The notes under the pieces: generated by a model | The model's database searches: none | The model's input: the letters and a program-made list of their open reading frames with translations, nothing else | What the model was told of the DNA's origin: nothing | Position numbers and translations under genes: made by a program | Source of the DNA: Desulfobacteraceae bacterium | GTDB taxonomy: Bacteria; Desulfobacterota; Desulfobacteria; Desulfobacterales; Desulfobacteraceae | Reading direction: 5' to 3' | Assembly: GCA_024225895.1 (NCBI GenBank) | Contig: JAAEMC010000011.1 | Coordinates: forward strand, 1 to 7,936 | DNA: 7,936 bases | Shown: one piece after another, positions 1 to 6,339 of the stretch | Position numbering within the stretch: position 1 is the first letter of the stretch | Layout of the letters: each line of letters opens with the position of its first letter

Positions 1-205
1 GATTTTATGAAGTTAGGAATCGTTACAAAATAACTTGATCTAAATTGTTTCCAAAAACCCTTAAAAGACTGGATATTTTGAAAACAAAAGATCAAATAAT
101 TTTGGAGCCGATCCTAAGTGATAAACTATTGCTAATGGTGGCTTTAAACTGAAAATCCTGACTAACCAACCCTGGTATACAAATTGAACCGGGGGAAACT
201 AAAAC

Positions 206-1214
206 ATGAAAAAAGAGCGGCCGATCTATTTTAACGACCCGGATGAACTTGTCGAATATGTCATAGATAAAGTGGGCTTGAATATTACCGTAGGCATGTG
301 CCTTGGCATGGGTAAGCCCAACCACTTTATCAATGGGTTATATAAAAAAGCTAAACATGATCAGAACCTGAATCTAAAACTTCTTACCGCAATTTCTTTA
401 GAACCTCCCACATGGTCCAACGAGTTGGAACAAAGGTTTATGAAGCCGTTGGTTGATAGGGTATGGAATGGTTATGTCAACCTGGATTATATTACGGCTG
501 TAAGGGAAAACACCCTGCCACCTAATGTAAAGGTCAGCGAGTTTTTTTATAAAGCCGGTGGTTTCATGAATAATGTCCACATGCAACAAAACTACACCAG
601 CACCAACTACACCCATGCACAAAGGGATATCAGAAACAATGGCATGAATGTGGGGGCCCAGTTGGTGGCCGCAAAGAATCTCAACGGTAGTACCAGATTC
701 AGCATGAGCTGTAACGCAGACACCTCGCTGGATGCCTTTGCAGAGATCCGGCGACAGCAAAAAGAAGGCAAACAGGTGCTCAACGTGGGTCAAATCAATT
801 TTAAATATCGCGGATGCCAGGTTCCAGCAAAAATTATTGCAGCAAGCCAAAAAAACTAAAAAAGTGGAGCCCCACTACCAGATCCCGGACTGTTTCCGCA
901 ACAATTTTCCTGAGCGGCTGAAAAAAACAATGGCCAGGTTCAAAGAAAAAAACCTGTTTCCTGTGTTCCCGTTTGGAACAGCCTTTACTGATGAAGAAAT
1001 CGCCATTGGGAAATCCCTCAAGGAATTCAAGGAAAAAGTGGCAGACAGCAAAACTGCTATCCTGCCCGGCCTGATGGGCCAGATGATTTCTTCGATACCC
1101 CGAAATGCAAAACCCTACCTGGAAAGAATGGAATTGGATAAACCGGGCAGCTACCAGGAAAAACTCATGCAAAAATTGGTTGTCTTTGCCCTGAAGCAAG
1201 CAGGTCAGATATAA
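206..1214 (+). pseudogene. Acetyl-CoA hydrolase/CoA-transferase family gene, broken by an internal deletion with frameshift
   Basis: Intact relatives transfer or hydrolyse the CoA of short acyl-CoAs in the cytoplasm. The reading frame from ATG 206 (SD-like GGGGGA at 191-196, 9 nt spacing) gives an N-terminal CoA-transferase subdomain: GMCLGMGKPNHF near residues 30-41, then QQNYTSTNYTHAQRD, and SCNAD...VLNVGQIN at about 168-197. Family similarity stops there and the frame ends at 859. A second frame, shifted by +1, continues from about 798 to the stop at 1212-1214 with ILNIADARFQ, PDCFRNNFPERL and LFPVFPFGTAFTDEE, which are features of the C-terminal end in the long members of this family. The two parts total about 336 codons, whereas I recall intact proteins of roughly 600-700. 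The central part, including the second CoA-transferase subdomain with the catalytic glutamate, is missing. Both remaining parts are otherwise undamaged, so the loss is recent or an assembly error. The start and family are well supported; the substrate is unknown. Confidence 0.8.
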
Positions 1215-1520
1215 TACAAGACTTGTAAGATCAACTTCTTGTTATTTTTAAGAGAATGAAAAGATATTAAAAAAAAGCCGCCATTCTTTGTTGTGTTAAA
1301 CTCGAAAAAAAATGAAATACAACTTGACACTGATAACGCAATGCGTCATAGTCGTGGACAAAAAAACAAAATCCACTATAGGTAAACATTGTTTTAAAAA
1401 AGTATTTGCATTCATGGGCAAATATATTTTATGGTATTGCCGTCTTTATTAATGCCGCTTTTGCACAAAGAGTAAAAATATGTCCGTTTAAATTAATTAT
1501 CAACAAAAGGGGGGATAATC
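1215..1520. other. AT-rich intergenic spacer of 306 bp; leader region of the acyl-CoA synthetase gene
   Basis: No convincing gene is present. The spacer contains a weak hairpin (arms ACAAGA 1216-1221 and TCTTGT 1237-1242) followed by a T-rich stretch to 1249, which might act as a poor terminator for the upstream pseudogene. It also holds a sigma70-like promoter at 1324-1352. If that promoter is used, the mRNA of the downstream gene would have an untranslated leader of about 160 nt. No riboswitch fold was recognised. A 46-codon open frame at 1312-1452 lacks a ribosome binding site and was not called. Confidence 0.6.
1324..1352 (+). promoter_or_regulatory. Candidate sigma70 promoter of the acyl-CoA synthetase gene with a palindrome in its spacer
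   Basis: A perfect TTGACA (1324-1329) is followed after 17 bp by CATAGT (1347-1352), which matches 4 of 6 positions of TATAAT. Between the two boxes lies an imperfect palindrome centred on base 1341: ACGCA-A-TGCGT at 1336-1346, with further pairs outside one mismatch, giving 7 of 8 symmetric pairs over 1333-1349. A repressor bound there would block RNA polymerase. Acyl-CoA synthetase genes are often controlled by acyl-CoA-responsive TetR- or GntR-type repressors, but the palindrome does not match a motif I can name. Confidence 0.4.
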
Positions 1521-3305
1521 ATGCAGTTTAAGGATTACCGGAATGTTCACCAAATGCTTTGTGAAACCATTGACTCGTATTCGGATCAGTCCGCGTACCG
1601 GTGGTTAAACAAAGACACAAAATTCGAGACTGTAACCTGGAAGGAGTTTTACAGCCAGGTAAAGGCGGTTTCCAAGGCATTGATCGCCCTTGGCGTTGAA
1701 AAAACAGACAAGGTGAATATTTTAAGTTACACCTCTTACAAATGGGTGTTAACGGATATGGCCAACATGTGCATTGGCGGTGCAACAGTCGGCATCTACC
1801 AATCCAATCTTCCCAAGGACTGTCAGTATATTATCGATCATTCCGATGGGGTTGTCATCTTCGCAGAAAACCAGGCCCAACTTGATAAAATTCTTGAAAT
1901 CAAACAAGAGATCCCCAACATCAGAAAAGTCATCATGCTCAGTGGTGAAGGCCTGAATGACGATTGGGTTATTTCCTATGATGAATTTTTAGACCTCGGC
2001 AAAGAAATTGACACCAGCGAATTTGAAAAAAGAGCAGCCCAGGTAACGCCTGACGATATTGCAGGGATCGTATATACTTCCGGTACAACAGGAGTTCCCA
2101 AAGGCGCCATGCTCACCCATGACAATATTACCTTCACAGCTCAATCCGTATATCAAAGCGGTGAATTCCATGATGGGGAAGACATGTTTCTCTTTTTGCC
2201 CCTGGCCCATGTGTTTGCCAGGACCTGCAGCCATGCGGCAGTGATTACCGGAAACCGCACCACATTTGCCCGCAGTATAGACACCCTGTTGGAAGACTTT
2301 GGACTGGCACAACCCCACTGGTTCATCAGTGTGCCCAGGGTTTTTGAAAAAATCCACACAAAAATTATCAGTGGTGTTGAAGCCAAAGGTGGCATTGCTG
2401 AAAAACTTTTCAACTGGGCCTGTTCCGTTGGAACCGAAGTCAGCCACTGCAAAGTAGACAAACTGCCCATCCCGTTTTTAACCAACCTGAAATATAAAAT
2501 TGCAACAAAACTCATATTTTCAAAAATACATAAAGCCTTGGGTGGAAAGGTTAAATGGTGCATCAGCGGCGCCGCCCCTCTGAACCCTGATATTGCACGC
2601 TTTTTCCATGCAGCCGGCCTGCTGATCTTAGAAGGTATCGGCATGACAGAGAACACATCCTTTTCCAATGTTAACCGCTTTGACCTATACGATTTTGGTG
2701 TTGTCGGCCCGCCCGGCGCTGGCATCGAACATAAAATAGCCAATGACGGGGAAGTGCTTTTTAAAGGCCGCAATGTCATGAAGGGCTATTACAAGATGCC
2801 TGACAAAACCACAGAGACCTTCACCGATGACGGCTGGCTTATGACCGGCGACCTGGGCGACATTGATGAAAATAATGTATTAAAAATCACCGGCCGTAAA
2901 AAGGATATCATTATCACGGCCGGCGGCAAAAACATTGCCCCGGCTGCCATTGAAGGCCTTATGGCCACTTCCAAGTATCTCAATCAGGTCTGTGTCATTG
3001 GCGACCAGCGAAAATACCTTTCCGCCATTGTGACATTGGATGAAGATAATATCCTGGATTTTGCCCAGGCCAACAACATTGATCATACCGAATATGAAGA
3101 CCTGTTTTCCAATGAAAAGGTAATGAATCTGATCAATGCGGAAGTGGAGGGGAAAAACAAAAATCTGCCCTCTTTTGAAACCCTTAAAAAGGTGGTCATT
3201 GTGCCGGAATTCACCATTGAAAACAAAATGATGACTCCGACCTTTAAAATTAAAAAGAACGTGATTAAAAAAGAATATGAAGAAGAGATAGAAACTCTGT
3301 ATTAA
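1521..3305 (+). CDS. Long-chain acyl-CoA synthetase (AMP-forming fatty acid-CoA ligase)
   Basis: Activates free fatty acids to acyl-CoA with ATP and CoA through an acyl-adenylate, feeding beta-oxidation or lipid synthesis; it acts in the cytoplasm or at the inner membrane face. The 594-residue protein has the usual length of the FadD15/FAA1-like group of the ANL adenylate-forming superfamily. Visible motifs, in order: the phosphate-binding loop YTSGTTGVPKG at 185-195; the A5 motif EGIGMTEN at 371-378; the hinge and ribose-binding region with TGD at 442-444 and GRKKD at 458-462, followed by GGKNIAP; and near the C-terminus TPTFKIKK, where Lys576 fits the catalytic lysine of the adenylation step. 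No catalytic residue is missing. The ATG is well placed behind AGGGGGG at 1508-1514 (6 nt spacing). The gene is probably monocistronic, with a promoter at 1324-1352 and a terminator right after it. Exact chain-length preference cannot be read from the sequence. Confidence 0.93.
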   Translation: MQFKDYRNVHQMLCETIDSYSDQSAYRWLNKDTKFETVTWKEFYSQVKAVSKALIALGVEKTDKVNILSYTSYKWVLTDMANMCIGGATVGIYQSNLPKDCQYIIDHSDGVVIFAENQAQLDKILEIKQEIPNIRKVIMLSGEGLNDDWVISYDEFLDLGKEIDTSEFEKRAAQVTPDDIAGIVYTSGTTGVPKGAMLTHDNITFTAQSVYQSGEFHDGEDMFLFLPLAHVFARTCSHAAVITGNRTTFARSIDTLLEDFGLAQPHWFISVPRVFEKIHTKIISGVEAKGGIAEKLFNWACSVGTEVSHCKVDKLPIPFLTNLKYKIATKLIFSKIHKALGGKVKWCISGAAPLNPDIARFFHAAGLLILEGIGMTENTSFSNVNRFDLYDFGVVGPPGAGIEHKIANDGEVLFKGRNVMKGYYKMPDKTTETFTDDGWLMTGDLGDIDENNVLKITGRKKDIIITAGGKNIAPAAIEGLMATSKYLNQVCVIGDQRKYLSAIVTLDEDNILDFAQANNIDHTEYEDLFSNEKVMNLINAEVEGKNKNLPSFETLKKVVIVPEFTIENKMMTPTFKIKKNVIKKEYEEEIETLY

Positions 3306-3358
3306 GCTTAATGTGCTGACATGGAGGATAGAAGTCAGGAGTCTGTTGGATATTTGTT

Positions 3359-3398
3359 TAAGGGGAGCGTAATATTTTAGCTCCCCTTATTCTTTTTA
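3359..3398 (+). terminator. Rho-independent terminator of the acyl-CoA synthetase gene
   Basis: A 10-bp stem with a GC-rich core (TAAGGGGAGC at 3359-3368 pairing with GCTCCCCTTA at 3380-3389) encloses an 11-nt loop and is followed on the plus strand by a T-rich tract, TTCTTTTT (3390-3397). It lies between two convergent genes. On the minus strand the stem is followed only by TTAAACAAAT, so termination of the opposite operon here would be weaker. Confidence 0.85.
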
Positions 3399-3884
3399 AA
3401 GAACAATAATCTCAGGTTCCTGGTTGCAATGGTTTAAAAATTTCACCAGATCTTCCGAGGTAATAGTGGTGGTGGCCGTATTGACAAGAGGATGGAAATT
3501 TAAAAAACGGTTATCCATCATTTCCTTGTCCAGGATGATTTTCACAGGCTGGTCTGTTATATTGACAGCCGCAAAGGGAGTTACAGCACCCGGGATTACA
3601 CCGAGGACAGCATCTAAAAGATCTGGTTTGCCGAAAGAAGGGCTTTTGGCGCCAATTTTTTTGGCAACCTCTTTGATCTTTATAGGCTTATCCGACAATG
3701 TTACCACCAAAAACAAATTCTTTTTCTTATCCTTGAAAAAGAGATTCTTGGAGTGGACGCCTTCAATACCCTCATGGTGCTTGTCCGCTTCTTCCACTGT
3801 ATAGACAGCAGGATGCTCGTGGTTCTCATATTCAATGCCGATTTCTTCCAATACGTTTAGCAGCTCTTCCTGGGTTTTTAACAT
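3396..3884 (-). CDS. proX: Free-standing aminoacyl-tRNA deacylase of the ProX/YbaK family, probably Ala-tRNA(Pro) editing
   Basis: Members hydrolyse mischarged tRNA in trans, removing alanine (or a related small amino acid) wrongly attached to tRNA(Pro) by prolyl-tRNA synthetase. The 162-residue protein is a single YbaK/INS-like domain of the usual length for ProX (PrdX). Diagnostic stretches are HPAVYTVEEAD (24-34), SKNLFFKDKKK starting at 45, GKPDLLDAVLGVIPGAVTPFA in the middle, and the C-terminal FHPLVNTATTTI. Lys46 sits at the conserved catalytic or tRNA-end-binding lysine position of the family. The ATG has AGAGG at 3890-3894 on the minus strand, 5 nt upstream. It is the last gene of the minus-strand cluster, 36 bp after the hydrolase gene. 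The ProX subgroup is assigned from the overall motif pattern; a Cys-tRNA(Pro)-specific YbaK role is less likely. Confidence 0.85.
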   Translation of the reverse strand: MLKTQEELLNVLEEIGIEYENHEHPAVYTVEEADKHHEGIEGVHSKNLFFKDKKKNLFLVVTLSDKPIKIKEVAKKIGAKSPSFGKPDLLDAVLGVIPGAVTPFAAVNITDQPVKIILDKEMMDNRFLNFHPLVNTATTTITSEDLVKFLNHCNQEPEIIVL

Positions 3885-3919
3885 ATATGCCTCTTTTCAT
3901 TCACGGTTTAACCTGGAAA

Positions 3920-3939
3920 ACTACCCTTGTGTGGGTAGT
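3920..3939 (-). terminator. Hairpin over the stop codon of the NAPE-PLD-like gene, possible weak terminator or attenuator
   Basis: On the minus strand ACTACCC and GGGTAGT form a perfect 7-bp stem with a 6-nt loop. The 3' arm contains the TAG stop codon of the hydrolase gene, and four T residues in all follow the last G of the stem before CC. The T tract is short, so full termination is doubtful. It could reduce read-through into the tRNA-editing gene 36 bp downstream or stabilise the upstream mRNA. Confidence 0.35.
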
Positions 3940-5114
3940 ATTTCACCAATATCCATTATTTTAAATTTATGGGGATCAAGGTTTTGTGTTTTTATGTATT
4001 CTTTTAATTCCAGCGCCGGAAACCCCACAGGTTCATCCCCTAAATGAAAAGTACCCCACTGGGTAGGGATAAAAAATCTGGCCTTCAGATCTTTAAAGGC
4101 CTTTACAGCCTCTGGAATATTCATGTGCTGGTAATGCATGAAATACCGGGGATGATAGGCGGTTGTAGCCATGAATGCATAATCAATATCCGGGTATTTT
4201 CTACCGATCTCCTTGAATCCTTTAAAATAACCGGAATCACCGCCGAAAAAAATAGTGGTATCCCCTGTTTTTAAAAGAAAGGCTGCCCATAAGGATTCAT
4301 TGCGCTTTTGTCCGATCCGCATGGACCAGTGCTGGGCAGGCAGGCAGATCAAGGTCGTATCATTGTCGATTCTGTGCTCTTGCCACCAGTTCATTTCAAC
4401 CACATGGGGTTTGTTCATCTTTTTCACAAAATCCCCCAGACCCTCAGGCACATACACTTTTGCAGCGCTGGGCAGATTTTGAATGCTGTGCTCATCTAAA
4501 TGATCATAATGATTGTGGGAGATAATTATGTTTACGTCTTTTATAGACTGATTGAATTCTTCCAGGGAAATAGCCGGCGGGGTGACTCTTGGCGGCAGTA
4601 AGGCCCGTTTTGAAAAGATAGGATCTGTCAGCCAATATTGTCCATTAACTTTTACAAGAAAGGTATTATGACCGATCCAGAGGATAAAGTCGCCGTTTGC
4701 AAGGGTTATTCGCCTTTGAACATCCTTTAAAACAGCCGGTCGGAACGTCTCTTCCTTTTCTGAATAGTCTGGATTGCTGAATATTTTCCAACCCAGGACC
4801 TCAAAAAAATGTTTGTCCCTCATTTTCATCCAAGGACTGAAAAACACTCCATCCTTTTTATTGGGTTTGTAAAGGTTCTCAACCTTTGTATTTGCAACTT
4901 TCCCGGCCCAGTCTTTTTCCGTAAAATTCTTCTTGTCTCCGGATGCACGGGATCCAAGGATGAATATCAAACCCAAAAAGGCTGTAACGGCAATAATACA
5001 GGCTATCTTATTATTAATGTCAGTCCATTGTTTTGGAGGCTTAAAAGCAATCATAACCGTACAATATAAAACTGATTTCAGTCCTGGCAAGGCCTTTTGC
5101 TTACGAAATATCAA
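3921..5114 (-). CDS. Membrane-anchored metallo-beta-lactamase-fold hydrolase, NAPE-PLD-like
   Basis: Resembles N-acyl-phosphatidylethanolamine-hydrolysing phospholipase D, a dinuclear zinc enzyme of the MBL fold; the bacterial substrate is unproven. Using the TTG start, a hydrophobic segment at about 36-54 (CIIAVTAFLGLIFILG) suggests one N-terminal membrane anchor with the catalytic domain probably outside the inner membrane. Metal-site residues: HNHYDHLD with His200, His202, Asp204, His205; QHW with His262; GGDSGY with Asp293. YFMHYQHMN and WGTFHL also follow the NAPE-PLD pattern. The last expected ligand, His in the family motif HWGTF, is Gln352 here. The TTG at 5112-5114 overlaps the end of lysA by 14 bp and has AGG at 5121-5123, 6 nt upstream. 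An ATG at 5052-5054 would give 377 residues with the anchor still present but shows no clear ribosome binding site. Start uncertain; family call solid. Confidence 0.85.
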   Translation of the reverse strand: MIFRKQKALPGLKSVLYCTVMIAFKPPKQWTDINNKIACIIAVTAFLGLIFILGSRASGDKKNFTEKDWAGKVANTKVENLYKPNKKDGVFFSPWMKMRDKHFFEVLGWKIFSNPDYSEKEETFRPAVLKDVQRRITLANGDFILWIGHNTFLVKVNGQYWLTDPIFSKRALLPPRVTPPAISLEEFNQSIKDVNIIISHNHYDHLDEHSIQNLPSAAKVYVPEGLGDFVKKMNKPHVVEMNWWQEHRIDNDTTLICLPAQHWSMRIGQKRNESLWAAFLLKTGDTTIFFGGDSGYFKGFKEIGRKYPDIDYAFMATTAYHPRYFMHYQHMNIPEAVKAFKDLKARFFIPTQWGTFHLGDEPVGFPALELKEYIKTQNLDPHKFKIMDIGEILPTQG

Positions 5115-6339
5115 TTTCCACCTGGTTGCGGATCAGATCCTCAAAGGTATCTCTCTTACGGATGAGTTTTGCTTTTCCATTGATGACAAGAACTTCTGCC
5201 GGGCGATACCGCGAGTTATAGGTGGAGGCCATACTGTAGCAATATGCGCCGGCACTCAGGATAGCGATAAGATCCTTTTCTCTTACCTCATTTAACACCC
5301 TGTCCTTTGCAAAGGTATCGATTTCACAGATATTGCCCACCACATTATAGGGTTTCAGATCACCGTCCGGGTTGGAAACATTGATAATCCCGTGGTAGGC
5401 ATTATAAAACATGGGCCGAATCAGGTGGTTGAACCCGGTATTCAACCCGATAAATTCCTTGTACCCATTCGTTTTTCTGACCACGCACTCGGCAAAAAGA
5501 ACACCTGAATTGCCTACAAGATACCGTCCCGGCTCAAACCACAACTCTAGCTTACGGCCATAGGCTGTGCAGAATTCCTGAAATTTTACATCAAGCTTTT
5601 TTCCCAGGTCCACGACATCAATTACCTTATTGCCGTCCCCCACATCCAGCTTGATACCGCCGCCAAAATCAATAAATTCCACATTTTTGAATCCCATGGC
5701 AATATCAAAACCCACCGGGGCTCCATTTATAAAAACCTCTGAAGACATAATCACAGAACTGGAGTGGATATGGATTCCCTGGATATCCAGGTTGTAAGAC
5801 GCCTCTATCTGCTTCACCGTTTCAAGTTCAAAGGCTGATATACCGAATTTGGATTGTTTATGCCATTCTTCTACTTTTGATGCATGCTGCTGGGCTGCCA
5901 CATGGGGGTTGAGCCGGATAGAGCACGGCACACTCCGGCCATATTTTAAAGCAAACTTTTCAAGGTTGGAAATATTCTCAATATTGATTCGGACCCCCAA
6001 ATCCACGCCCTGCTCTATTTCGCTAAAATCTACGCAATTAGGTGTAAAAACAATTTGATCCGGTGCAAATCCAGCCATCAACCCCATTTTAATTTCAGGG
6101 ATAGATACGGTATCGAGCCCTGTGCCGTAGGATTTCATCAACTTCATCACTGAAAGACTGGTCAAAGATTTGCAGGCAAATTTTATCTTCAGGTCCCCCT
6201 TTTCAAATCCTTTTTGAAAGGTCTGGATCTGGTTGAATATATGATCTGCATCATAGACAAATAAAGGTGTGCCAAATTCCCGACAGATATGTTCTACATC
6301 AATTTCCTGGATGAAAAAGTTCTTTTCTTTTTGTTCCAT
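5101..6339 (-). CDS. lysA: Diaminopimelate decarboxylase
   Basis: PLP-dependent, fold-type III decarboxylase converting meso-diaminopimelate to L-lysine and CO2, the last lysine step, in the cytoplasm. From ATG 6339 it has 412 residues, the usual length. Visible are the PLP lysine in FACKS (Lys57), the barrel histidine region GIHIHSSS (188-195), the glycine loop DFGGGIK (224-230) that binds the PLP phosphate, EPGRYL (269-274), the active-site cysteine in GNICEIDTF (Cys338), and GAYCYSMASTYNSRYRP (364-380) that closes the substrate site. The wording GLDTVS, FTPNCV and LWFEPG, and GNICE rather than GPICES, recall the variant common in Bacteroidetes more than the classic proteobacterial LysA. 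Residues 193-195 are SSS where that variant usually has TGS. The ATG overlaps the stop of the kinase gene (TGATG), so translation is probably coupled. An upstream ATG at 6378 lies inside the kinase and is less likely. Confidence 0.9.
   Translation of the reverse strand: MEQKEKNFFIQEIDVEHICREFGTPLFVYDADHIFNQIQTFQKGFEKGDLKIKFACKSLTSLSVMKLMKSYGTGLDTVSIPEIKMGLMAGFAPDQIVFTPNCVDFSEIEQGVDLGVRINIENISNLEKFALKYGRSVPCSIRLNPHVAAQQHASKVEEWHKQSKFGISAFELETVKQIEASYNLDIQGIHIHSSSVIMSSEVFINGAPVGFDIAMGFKNVEFIDFGGGIKLDVGDGNKVIDVVDLGKKLDVKFQEFCTAYGRKLELWFEPGRYLVGNSGVLFAECVVRKTNGYKEFIGLNTGFNHLIRPMFYNAYHGIINVSNPDGDLKPYNVVGNICEIDTFAKDRVLNEVREKDLIAILSAGAYCYSMASTYNSRYRPAEVLVINGKAKLIRKRDTFEDLIRNQVEIDIS

Noticed and set aside
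1..205. Search for a promoter in front of the CoA-transferase remnant.
   Set aside because: Only isolated fragments such as TATACA at 176-181 were seen, with no -35 box at a suitable distance, so no promoter is called.
398..850. A 150-codon antisense frame opposite the CoA-transferase remnant.
   Set aside because: It is the reverse shadow of a recognisable coding sequence and shows no domain of its own.
850..856. A perfect A AAA AAC slippery heptamer in frame directly before the TAA stop of the first CoA-transferase frame, suggesting programmed -1 frameshifting.
   Set aside because: A -1 shift there leads into the third frame, which soon stops, not into the frame carrying the C-terminal part, which needs +1. 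Family similarity also switches frames about 50 bases earlier, near 798, so an internal deletion explains the break better.
1216..1249. A hairpin followed by T residues as the terminator of the CoA-transferase remnant.
   Set aside because: The stem has only 6 AT-rich pairs with a 15-nt loop and the T tract is interrupted, so it is mentioned within the spacer but not called as a terminator.
1312..1452. A 46-codon open frame on the plus strand in the intergenic spacer, starting MKYNLTLITQ.
   Set aside because: It has no ribosome binding site, overlaps the predicted promoter, and its composition follows the AT-rich spacer; no family is recognisable.
1989..2779. Two long antisense frames (152 and 208 codons) inside the acyl-CoA synthetase gene.
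   Set aside because: The plus-strand frame carries all motifs of a full-length enzyme; the antisense frames overlap each other and have no recognisable features.
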